From NCBI GenBank assembly GCA_022825135.1, contig JAJDYN010000014.1:1-64000 (forward strand): a stretch of 64,000 bases of DNA, written 5' to 3'. Below are positions 25,337 through 32,214 of this stretch, one piece after another; position 1 is the stretch's first letter; each line of letters opens with the position of its first letter. Made by a program: the position numbers and the translations under genes. The stretch is from Gemmatimonadota bacterium (GTDB taxonomy: Bacteria > Gemmatimonadota > Gemmatimonadetes > Longimicrobiales > Gaopeijiaceae). The notes beneath the pieces are model-generated. The model searched no databases, was not told where the DNA came from, and saw only the letters and a program-made list of their open reading frames with translations.

Positions 25337-26331
25337 GAACCGGTCGGACGGTTCTTCCGCAGAAACTCCTCAGCCCCCTCCGGCAGTAACAGCCTGTCCG
25401 AGATGTCCGCGATCTCTTCGGCCTCTTCCCAGGCTTTCTCCAGCAGCCACAATTCGCCTTCCAGGGCGCGTCGCTCCTGTTCTTCGTGGAGCGCCATTTC
25501 CAGCGCGAGCTTGTGCGGCTTGGGCATCTTGTTGACGTAGCCGGGGATCCCCTTCTTGTCTTCGAAGCGCTGTCCCTCCGCGATTCTCGCCAGAAAACGC
25601 TCGGGATGCCCGGTGGTCTCGATGAGGCCTACGGCGTTCTGCACGGCTCCGCTGGCTCCGCCGGACGCGTTCATCCTCGGGAGGATGGCCGCTGCGAACC
25701 GGTGCGCTTCGGCGCCGTCGTGCCACGTCTTCCGTTTTCCCTTGCGGATCTGAAGCCTGAAGCCCTGCTCGTCGTCGGCGGGCCGGACGCGGGTGCCAAG
25801 AAGGTCATGGTTGTTGAGCTTGATGACGCGATCGGCTTCGGGACGCAGTTTCACGACAGTGCGCCGACTCTGCCAGATGTTGAACCAGTTGGGCACCTGG
25901 CTGATGACGCCCGCGCCCACGCCCGCAACGGTTCCGCCGACCACGACCCCTCCGATCACCACCGCGGCTGCGGTCCCGTACATGATCGCCCGTCTTCGCC
26001 GGCGCCCGAACTGGTCCCCGTATCGCCAGGCCGCAAACTCGGGCCGCATGGGCTCGCCGATGCGAACCAGGGTCAGGCCCTCCGGATGGCGCGCCAGGCC
26101 GATGTTGTCCGTGGACACACGGATGCGGGTGTCGCGGAAGAGGCGTTCGCAAGCTTCAACCGCCTCCCAGCGCTCCTCGAGCGGCGTCAGGTTCCAGCGC
26201 TCGCACTTCGTACAGACCACCCAGAGGCGGCCCCGGACGGAGTCGAAGGCCAGCCTCCGCCCGACCGGGAACGACTCCACGACCTCATTGGTCCCCAGAG
26301 GCTTCCGGCAGAACATGCAGGAGGTGTACAC
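25333..26331 (-). CDS. Uncharacterised zinc-ribbon membrane protein
   Basis: I do not recognise this 332-residue protein. Near the N-terminus two Cys-x2-Cys pairs (CMFC and CTKC) about 30 residues apart suggest a zinc ribbon. A Trp-rich helix follows, then one or two membrane helices in a Gly/Ala/Val-rich stretch (AAAVVIGGVVVGGTVAG). The C-terminal half is soluble and ends in a Glu-rich, probably helical, tail. A GTG start with AAGGA five bases upstream is preferred to the longer Pro/Arg-rich frame. It is convergent with the PQQ-barrel gene, their stops overlapping in CTAG. Confidence 0.7.
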   Translation of the reverse strand: MYTSCMFCRKPLGTNEVVESFPVGRRLAFDSVRGRLWVVCTKCERWNLTPLEERWEAVEACERLFRDTRIRVSTDNIGLARHPEGLTLVRIGEPMRPEFAAWRYGDQFGRRRRRAIMYGTAAAVVIGGVVVGGTVAGVGAGVISQVPNWFNIWQSRRTVVKLRPEADRVIKLNNHDLLGTRVRPADDEQGFRLQIRKGKRKTWHDGAEAHRFAAAILPRMNASGGASGAVQNAVGLIETTGHPERFLARIAEGQRFEDKKGIPGYVNKMPKPHKLALEMALHEEQERRALEGELWLLEKAWEEAEEIADISDRLLLPEGAEEFLRKNRPTGS

Positions 26332-26564
26332 GGCGGTCCTTACTGGCTCGGGGCGGGCGTCGCGCGTTGGACTTGGCGCAGGCGCTGGCCCGCCGGCGAC
26401 TTGTGTTTCATGCTTCGGTCGTGGCAAGGTGCTGCACCGGCACACCTTGCAACCTCTCTACCGGATGTGCGCGCGTCCCGTTTCCCGAGGCGGAGGCGCG
26501 CGGCCGGGCACCGGCGCCACTGGCCCCGCACGCTGATGCTGCTTCTTCCGGGACAAAGACGCCA

Positions 26565-26600
26565 ACTGATATCTACTGGCATCATCACTGATATCTACTG
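26565..26600 (+). repeat. Two direct repeats of ACTGATATCTACTG upstream of the DUF819 gene
   Basis: The 365-base gap 26332-26696 has no gene. It holds two perfect 14-base copies of ACTGATATCTACTG (26565-26578 and 26587-26600), each centred on the palindrome GATATC and spaced 22 bases, about two helical turns. They lie about 100 bases before the DUF819 start, in an AT-rich patch, and look like a tandem binding site for a regulator. No clear -35/-10 pair could be fixed around them. Confidence 0.45.
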
Positions 26601-26635
26601 ACATATCATTCCTCGGTACACGGATGCGAACTCCG

Positions 26636-26657
26636 GCTGGAGGAGTAATCCTCCGGC
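26636..26657 (+). promoter_or_regulatory. Leader hairpin with GUAA tetraloop before the DUF819 gene
   Basis: Bases 26636-26644 pair with 26649-26657 (nine pairs, one G-T) around GTAA, which as RNA is a GNRA-type tetraloop. It sits about 40 bases before the start codon and well before the Shine-Dalgarno GGGAG, so it would form in the mRNA leader. It may protect the 5' end or bind a regulator. Confidence 0.4.
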
Positions 26658-26696
26658 ATCGATCGATTTCAAACGGCTGACACGGGAGCAGAACGC

Positions 26697-27890
26697 ATGG
26701 GTCAGGAAACCACGGCACTCATTACCGACCCGATGGGGGTATTCGCCTTTCTGGCCGCAATCGTGGCTCTGGTCTTCTGGGTCTCGGAGCTGCCGCGCTT
26801 CCGCAAGGTGTTCGAGGTCATTCCGCCGGTCATCTACGTCTACTTCCTGCCCATGCTGGCCACGACCGCCGGAATCACGCCCGCCGAATCCCCGCTCTAT
26901 GGCTGGACGGTGCCCTACCTGCTCCTGTTCGCGCTCCTGCTGCTGATGGTCTCGGTGGACCTGGGGAGCGTCGTGAAGCTCGGGGGGACGGCGCTCTTCA
27001 TGGTTGCGGCCGGCACGGTTGGCATCATCATCGGTGGACCGATCTCGCTCATGATCTTCAGGGACATGCTGCCGCCGGACGCTTGGACCGGCTTCGCCGC
27101 GCTCTCGGGAAGCTGGATCGGGGGGACGGCCAACATGGTGGCCATCGCCGAGAGCGTGGGGACGTCGCCCGACGCCATGGGGCCCGCGATCGTGGTCGAC
27201 ACCGTGGTCGGGTACGGATGGATGGGGGTGCTGATCGCGATGGTGGGGCTCCAGGGCCGCTTCGACGAGCGCACGCGCGCCCGCACCGGCGCCATCGAGG
27301 AGACCAACCGCCGCCTTGAGGCCATCAACCGGGAACGGCGCCCGATGTCGATGCGCGATGCGGTCGTCATGATCGGGTTCGGGATGGCGTGCGCGGTGGG
27401 CGCCCGGCAACTGGGCGCGATGCTCCCGGCCGTCGGCGACCCCACCATCATCAGCAGCACCACCTGGGCGATCCTGATCGTGGTGACCGGCGGGCTGATC
27501 CTGTCGTTCACCCGGTTGAGGGAGCTCGAGACCGTGGGAGCGTCGCACCTGGGCTACACGGCGCTCTACCTGCTGCTGGCGGGGATCGGGGCCCAGGCCG
27601 ACCTGAGGGCGGTGCTCGAGACTCCTTTCTACCTGGCGGCGGGAGCCGTCTGGATCGCGATCCACCTGGTTGTGCTGCTGATCGCCGCCCGCATCGTGCG
27701 TGCACCCCTGTTCTTCGTGGCCACCGGGAGCATGGCCAACGTCGGCGGGGCGGCGTCCGCGCCGGTGGTCGCGGGGGTGTATCACCGGGCCATGGCGCCG
27801 ATCGGGCTGCTCATGGCGGTGGCCGGTTACATCCTGGGCATCTACGGTGCGCTCGCGTGCGCGTGGCTGCTGGGGCAGGTGGGGGGTTGA
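26697..27890 (+). CDS. DUF819 family membrane protein
   Basis: This 397-residue integral membrane protein has about ten helices and belongs to the DUF819 (YjcL-like) family of predicted transporters. Family traits include an N-terminal PPVIYVYFLPML segment, the re-entrant-like GSWIGGTANMVAIAE loop with its conserved Gly-Gly-Thr-Asn, and a second copy near the C-terminus (ATGSMANVGGAASAP). This suggests an inverted-repeat transporter architecture. The substrate is unknown. The ATG has GGGAG eight bases upstream. It follows a leader with tandem repeats and a hairpin. Confidence 0.92.
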   Translation: MGQETTALITDPMGVFAFLAAIVALVFWVSELPRFRKVFEVIPPVIYVYFLPMLATTAGITPAESPLYGWTVPYLLLFALLLLMVSVDLGSVVKLGGTALFMVAAGTVGIIIGGPISLMIFRDMLPPDAWTGFAALSGSWIGGTANMVAIAESVGTSPDAMGPAIVVDTVVGYGWMGVLIAMVGLQGRFDERTRARTGAIEETNRRLEAINRERRPMSMRDAVVMIGFGMACAVGARQLGAMLPAVGDPTIISSTTWAILIVVTGGLILSFTRLRELETVGASHLGYTALYLLLAGIGAQADLRAVLETPFYLAAGAVWIAIHLVVLLIAARIVRAPLFFVATGSMANVGGAASAPVVAGVYHRAMAPIGLLMAVAGYILGIYGALACAWLLGQVGG

Positions 27891-27917
27891 GGAACTCCTG
27901 GCCATGTTTATCCATCA

Positions 27918-27946
27918 TTGAATAATTATCTCGGTGTGGCTAGAAT
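27918..27946 (+). promoter_or_regulatory. Sigma70-type promoter giving a leaderless ATPase mRNA
   Basis: TTGAAT (27918-27923), exactly 17 bases, then TAGAAT (27941-27946) is a near-ideal promoter. The expected start point, about seven bases after the -10, falls on the A of the ATG at 27953. There is no Shine-Dalgarno sequence before that ATG, so the mRNA is predicted to be leaderless. Confidence 0.7.
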
Positions 27947-27952
27947 TGGCTA

Positions 27953-29101
27953 ATGAGCACTCGCGATCCTTGGCATTTCAAGCGAACAGGCCTCGCCGGA
28001 CAGGTACTGGCAACTCTTGCCGACGGTCCGGCCCAGCCGCTGACCCTCTTCGCGCCCCGGAGAGCGGGTAAGACCGAATTCCTGGTTCAAGACCTCGCGC
28101 CCTACTCGGAGAAGCGCGGGCACCGGGTGATCTACGCTTCGTTCTGGCAAGCGCCTTTAAGCCCGGTCGCCGTGCTTCTTCACGCGCTCGAGAAATCGCT
28201 GGCGGGAGACAAGCTAAGTGACCGCATGAGGACGGCGATGTGGCGCGCGGCCCCAAAGCTCAAGCTGTCCGGGTCGGTTCCGGGCACCGGTGCGGAGGCC
28301 GAAGCGGAGATCGATCTTGCGAGTCTCAAGGGAGAGCCGCCCAACAATCTTCTCCTCTACCTGGACGATCTGCTCGGACGCGTCTCCAGCACGGGCAAGC
28401 CCACCATCCTGCTGCTGGACGAGGTTCAGGAACTCGCGCGAACCCGTGGAAACATCCCGCTCGTGGCCGCGTTGCGAACCAGCCTGGACAAGCGCCGGGA
28501 CGGGCTGCGTGCGATCTTCACCGGATCCAGCCGTGCGGGACTGGCCGCGATGTTCGCCAACCGTGAGGCGCCGTTCTTCCATTTCGCCACGCCGATCGAT
28601 CTTCCCGCTCTCGGCGAGCCATTCGTCGACCATGTGCTCACGGTGTTCGAAAGGACGGCGAAGCGCGCGCTGGACCGTGCGCGGATGATTGACGCCTTTG
28701 ATCGGCTTCATCGCGATCCCTACTTCTTTCGCCTGCTCGTTCAGTTGATGCTGTACGACACCGGGCACACCGTCCGTTCGGCCATGAAAGCCTTGGAGGA
28801 GCGAGTCGCCGCCGAGTTCGGCTACCCGGAGACTTGGCTGCGATTGACGCCGATTCAGCGCGAGACCGCGCGCGCCCTCGTGACACGCGGATCGCGGCCC
28901 TTCAGCCGCGCCTTTCGATCCGCGCTCGGGAAGGCTCTGGGCGAGGATACGCCGACGGCGGCGCGTGTGCAGGCCGCACTCCGCCGACTCGAACGCATCG
29001 GAGTCGCGGACAGGGTTGGGGGTGACTGGGAGCTTGCCGATCCCGGGTTCAGGACGTGGATCGCAGGGGTGGCGGTAAGGAACAGGAGCGGTGCCGAGTG
29101 A
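27953..29101 (+). CDS. AAA ATPase of the archaeal-ATPase-like (STAND-related) group
   Basis: This 382-residue ATP-binding protein has Walker A PRRAGKTEF near residue 40 and Walker B ILLLDEVQEL near residue 150. A sensor-like TGSSRAGL and a C-terminal winged-helix-like part (TPIQRETARALVTRG onward) follow. Similar proteins with a conserved YASFWQAPLSP segment occur sporadically in proteobacteria and have no known function; the fold is shared with regulators and defence ATPases. The start rests on the leaderless promoter just upstream. The stop overlaps the Sel1 gene start as GTGA, linking the two. Confidence 0.85.
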   Translation: MSTRDPWHFKRTGLAGQVLATLADGPAQPLTLFAPRRAGKTEFLVQDLAPYSEKRGHRVIYASFWQAPLSPVAVLLHALEKSLAGDKLSDRMRTAMWRAAPKLKLSGSVPGTGAEAEAEIDLASLKGEPPNNLLLYLDDLLGRVSSTGKPTILLLDEVQELARTRGNIPLVAALRTSLDKRRDGLRAIFTGSSRAGLAAMFANREAPFFHFATPIDLPALGEPFVDHVLTVFERTAKRALDRARMIDAFDRLHRDPYFFRLLVQLMLYDTGHTVRSAMKALEERVAAEFGYPETWLRLTPIQRETARALVTRGSRPFSRAFRSALGKALGEDTPTAARVQAALRRLERIGVADRVGGDWELADPGFRTWIAGVAVRNRSGAE

Positions 29102-29805
29102 GCCCTCGCACCGCCTTCCGTTGCTTCGGTCCGCGAATGGTTGCAAGACCGGCGGCGTACCTGATCCTCCTCGCGGTGGCCTGCTCCCCCGCCCCGGCCC
29201 AGCCCGACCCCGCCCTTCTGGAGGCGGTTGATTGGTACACCGGAGTCGCGGGAACCGTCGACGACGTCGGCGCCCGCGAACTGCTCGAACAGGCGGTCGA
29301 GCGGGGGGGTCCGCTCGCGCGGATGTGGCTGGCGCGCGTTCACTCCACGGGGCGGATGGGATTCCCCCGCGACGAGGAGCGGGCGCGGACGATCGCGGCG
29401 GAGATCATCGCCAAAGTGGAGCGCGCGGCGGAGGCGGGTGTGCTGGAGGCCGTCTTCCTGATGGGCACCGCCTACGACGAGGGGTTGGGCAAGCCGGTCG
29501 ATCCCGTCCGGGCCGCGGCCTGGCACCGCCGGGCCGCCGAGCGGGGGCACGTGCTCGGGGCGCACAACCTGGGGAATCAGTACGCCGCCGGACGGGGAGT
29601 CCCGGAAGACCACGCGCTGGCGGCGGAATGGTGGCTGCGGGCCGCCGAGCGCGGAGACGCCATCACGCAACTCCGGCTCGGCCAGGCCTACGAGGCCGGA
29701 CGGGGCGTTCCCCTCGATCCGGAGCGGGCGCGGGAGTGGTACGGCCGCGCGGCCGCGGCGGGAAACGCGCAGGCGCGGGAGGCGCTGGAGCGGCTCGGGG
29801 GGTAG
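29098..29805 (+). CDS. Sel1-repeat protein, exported
   Basis: This 235-residue protein begins at a GTG overlapping the ATPase stop (GTGA). A signal sequence ends near LLAVACSPAPAQ; the Cys could be lipidated, although the lipobox is imperfect. Sel1/TPR-like helical repeats fill the rest, for example GTAYDEGLGKPVDPVRAAAW and GNQYAAGRGVPEDHALAAEW. Such repeats serve as protein-binding scaffolds. Coupling of an exported scaffold to a cytoplasmic ATPase is odd. A later ATG would leave a shorter signal. Confidence 0.8.
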   Translation: MSPRTAFRCFGPRMVARPAAYLILLAVACSPAPAQPDPALLEAVDWYTGVAGTVDDVGARELLEQAVERGGPLARMWLARVHSTGRMGFPRDEERARTIAAEIIAKVERAAEAGVLEAVFLMGTAYDEGLGKPVDPVRAAAWHRRAAERGHVLGAHNLGNQYAAGRGVPEDHALAAEWWLRAAERGDAITQLRLGQAYEAGRGVPLDPERAREWYGRAAAAGNAQAREALERLGG

Positions 29806-29972
29806 CGGGCGGCCCCGTCTCTACACCCGGGAAGCTGCAAACCACCAAGTCCAAGTCCAACCACCCTGTGTGGCGCGGTGCCCGGCAGGCGGCTGGATTG
29901 ACAAAATCACGGCGCTGTCGTCATTCTGACCGTCAATATGACGATTCTACCGCGATTTCTCGCCGTCCCGCA

Positions 29973-30335
29973 GGGGAGGAGATCGCCGGTCCGGCTCTTG
30001 AGGGGCTGGTCGCGCAGCACCTGCGCGCGTGGCTGGCCTGGTCGGGGACGGACGGAAAGCTGTTCTACTGGCGCACCCGGACGGGCGCCGAGGTCGATTT
30101 CGTTCTCTATGGGTCACTCGGCATCTGGGGTATCGACGTCATGAACGCCGGCCGAATACGTCCGGCCGATCTCCGGGGCCTGCGGGCCTTCGGCGACGAG
30201 TATCCCGAGGCCCGCCGGTTGCTGCTGTACCGGGGCGACCACCGGCTGGTGCGAGGGGGCGTGCTCTGCCTTCCGGTCGATGGGTTTCTGCGGGGGCTGA
30301 ATCCCGCCAAGGCATTGGACGACATCGTCGGATAG
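29973..30335 (+). pseudogene. C-terminal remnant of a DUF4143 AAA ATPase gene
   Basis: About 120 residues match the end of the DUF4143 domain that follows AAA_14 ATPase modules: LEGLVAQHLRAW, YWRTRTGAEVDFVLYG, DLRGLRAFGDEYPEA and GGVLCLPVDGFLR. No ATPase part, Walker motif or start is present in the 167 bases upstream, and the usual Glu-Val-Lys of the nuclease-like core reads DVMNAG here. It is therefore a decayed fragment, probably left from a larger deletion. Confidence 0.75.
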
Positions 30336-30374
30336 CGGCCCCGGGCGCCCGTCGGGAAATGTCCAAGAGTTGGG

Positions 30375-30390
30375 AGGCGCCGGAGCGCCT
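30375..30390. terminator. Hairpin between convergent genes
   Basis: AGGCGC (30375-30380) pairs with GCGCCT (30385-30390) around CGGA, in the gap between the DUF4143 remnant and the end of nurA. It has a short, strong stem with no T-tract; a bidirectional terminator is possible. Confidence 0.35.
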
Positions 30391-30401
30391 ACAGGCCTGA
30401 G

Positions 30402-31418
30402 TCAGCCTTTCGGCCGATAGCCCGCCACCGCCCGCTGGAGGGCCCGGTACATCAACCCCGGATCTCCGAGCCGCCGCCGCAGTTCCCGCTCCAGACCCGC
30501 GATCGGGTAGAGGTTCTGCGGTGCCCGGTCGTCCTTGTGCGGCTCGGAGGCGAACCGCGGAAGCACGGCCGCCGTCGCGTCCGCCATCTTCCCTATTCGC
30601 TCCAGCTCCGTGTCGGGCCAGGCCTCGCAGCGAACGATTCCCGCCCAGGGATGCCCCGTCCCTTCCGTAAGGCGCAGGTACCACGAATACCGCGTGAACT
30701 TGGTCTGAATGAGAAAGATGGGAGTTCGCTGCCGGGGGGCGAGGCGGGCTACCACGGCGCGAGGTCCCGCAGGGAGATACTGGACCCGATGGCTCTTCAC
30801 GTAGCCGATCGCGCCCGGTATGCGCTGGCGGCCGCGCAACGGTCCGTCCATCGCAATCAGGACTCCAGGATGCAGCGGGGGATTGGCGCCGTTGGAATCC
30901 GCGCCAAGGCCCACGCGCGCCGAATCAACATGTGATCGGCTCTCCTTCCATCCCCCGGCAACCTGGACCTCGAGCCGGCCCATGCGTTCCTGCAGCCCGT
31001 TGATGAGCTGCGGCAGATCGTCGTCCGCCACAGGGCACGCGGAGAAGGCTCCCGCCCGGGTGACGAGATCCGGCACCCCGGCCCGCCCGAAAAAGCCCCG
31101 GCGCACCTCGGACGCCACGATCTCGGCTTTGCGGCCGCAGCGCACGACTCCGGCCGCGTAGGAGGCGCAGATGCCCAGCCGGGACTCGTCCCCCTCCGTC
31201 ATCCAGACCCGCGCCTCGATCCGGCGCACCCCGTCGACGAAGTAGACGCGGGTCGGGATGCGGACGCCTTCGGTGGCACCCATCGGACGCCACTCTTCCT
31301 CCGCAATCTCCACCGCGGCATCCACCTGCTCCGCGGGCACCTCTTCCCTCTCCATGTCCACCGGCGAGCCGTACTCCGGCGACCAGCCTTCGACGGCGAG
31401 GGACTCGAAGCGTCTCAA
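30402..31418 (-). CDS. nurA: NurA-family DNA end-resection nuclease
   Basis: This 338-residue protein matches bacterial NurA. An N-terminal motif RVYFVDGVRRIEAR carries a catalytic-type Asp62, a second acidic strand VLIAMDGPLRGR holds Asp191, and IGYVKSHRVQYLP and the C-terminal RFASEPHKD and APQNLYPIAGLE are typical of the family. NurA is a 5'-3' nuclease that works with the HerA translocase to resect DNA ends together with Mre11-Rad50. It is the last gene of the run herA-sbcD-sbcC-vapB-vapC-nurA, 16 bases after vapC. The start is TTG with GGGGA six bases upstream. Confidence 0.82.
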   Translation of the reverse strand: MRRFESLAVEGWSPEYGSPVDMEREEVPAEQVDAAVEIAEEEWRPMGATEGVRIPTRVYFVDGVRRIEARVWMTEGDESRLGICASYAAGVVRCGRKAEIVASEVRRGFFGRAGVPDLVTRAGAFSACPVADDDLPQLINGLQERMGRLEVQVAGGWKESRSHVDSARVGLGADSNGANPPLHPGVLIAMDGPLRGRQRIPGAIGYVKSHRVQYLPAGPRAVVARLAPRQRTPIFLIQTKFTRYSWYLRLTEGTGHPWAGIVRCEAWPDTELERIGKMADATAAVLPRFASEPHKDDRAPQNLYPIAGLERELRRRLGDPGLMYRALQRAVAGYRPKG

Positions 31419-31434
31419 GACAGTCCCCGACGGA

Positions 31435-31851
31435 TCAGCCGAGATCCCGCGGCCAGATTTCCGGATGGCCCTTCAAGATGACCGGTCCGAAATCGCGAAG
31501 ATCGAGCGTCGCAATCGCCCGCGCTTCCAGGCGCTCGGCCATGGCCATGACGACCCCGTCCACCAGGCCCAGCGACAGGCCACGATACGCACGATCGAGT
31601 TGGAACGCCCTCCGCAGATCTGCCGAGCTACCCCATTCGATGGAGAAACACCCATCCTCGAGGTCGGCGCAGAATGCCTGATGCACATCCACGCCAACTG
31701 TCCGAGGGACCATGTAGTCGAGCTCAGGCAGGATCGCCCACGGCAACACCCATTGGTCCCGGGAGGCGCGGAACGCCTCCGTCAGTGCTGCGTGCGCACC
31801 ACTGCGCCGGTCAAGAAGCCCGAGAACGGCACTGGTGTCCGCCACGATCAC
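31435..31851 (-). CDS. vapC: PIN-domain toxin, VapC type
   Basis: This 138-residue PIN ribonuclease has the acidic residues of the active site: Asp5 (VADTSAV), Glu43 (LPELDY), Asp98 (GLVDGV) and Asp117 or Asp120 (TLDLRD). VapC toxins cut tRNA or rRNA and are neutralised by their VapB partner. The start overlaps the vapB stop as ATGA, the usual coupling in such modules. It sits between sbcC and nurA inside a DNA-repair operon, so its transcript continues into nurA. Confidence 0.9.
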   Translation of the reverse strand: MIVADTSAVLGLLDRRSGAHAALTEAFRASRDQWVLPWAILPELDYMVPRTVGVDVHQAFCADLEDGCFSIEWGSSADLRRAFQLDRAYRGLSLGLVDGVVMAMAERLEARAIATLDLRDFGPVILKGHPEIWPRDLG

Positions 31852-32162
31852 GGGGTCGGATCCCCGGAGTCAGGCGGGGCGGGATGCGCCGCAGACGGCG
31901 CGATCTCCTCGACTTCCGCTTCCGCGAGCCCTTCCGAGCCGAAACCGTCCATCATGTCCTCGTACCCTTCGGCCAGGTTGCAGACGCCACTGTCCCCCAT
32001 GCCAATGGACCGGGGCCACCGACGCTGCGTGGCGCGCGCCGTGTATTCCGCCACCGCCTCGCGCACCAGTTCGGCCGCCGAACGTCGCTGATCGGTCGCA
32101 AGGGACTTGAGCTTGCGGTAATCCGCCGCATTCAGGTACACGGTCGTCTTGATCGTCTTCAT
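31848..32162 (-). CDS. vapB: Ribbon-helix-helix antitoxin, VapB type
   Basis: The protein has 104 residues. The first 45 form a ribbon-helix-helix DNA-binding domain (KTIKTTVYLNAADYRKL, then an SAAELVREAVAEY helix). The acidic, Pro-rich C-terminal part is presumably the toxin-binding tail and is longer than in many VapBs. The ATG at 32162 is nine bases from the palindromic operator and has no Shine-Dalgarno sequence; with the promoter read at 32170-32198 its mRNA is nearly leaderless. It most likely represses its own promoter. Confidence 0.88.
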   Translation of the reverse strand: MKTIKTTVYLNAADYRKLKSLATDQRRSAAELVREAVAEYTARATQRRWPRSIGMGDSGVCNLAEGYEDMMDGFGSEGLAEAEVEEIAPSAAHPAPPDSGDPTP

Positions 32163-32169
32163 GAAATAT

Positions 32170-32198
32170 ATGGTATATGGCAACCATATACCGGGCAA
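32170..32198 (-). promoter_or_regulatory. vapBC promoter with a perfect 21-bp operator palindrome
   Basis: GGTATATGG (32172-32180) and CCATATACC (32184-32192) form a perfect nine-base inverted repeat around CAA. On the minus strand it fills the spacer of a promoter TTGCCC (32193-32198), 17 bases, TACCAT (32170-32175), whose start point falls next to the vapB ATG. A VapB dimer bound here would block RNA polymerase. Confidence 0.7.
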
Positions 32199-32214
32199 CC
32201 CGGCCAACGGCGGA

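Noticed and set aside
29806..29972. Complete ATPase gene before the DUF4143 part
   Set aside because: No Walker motif or other ATPase sequence is found in any frame of this gap.
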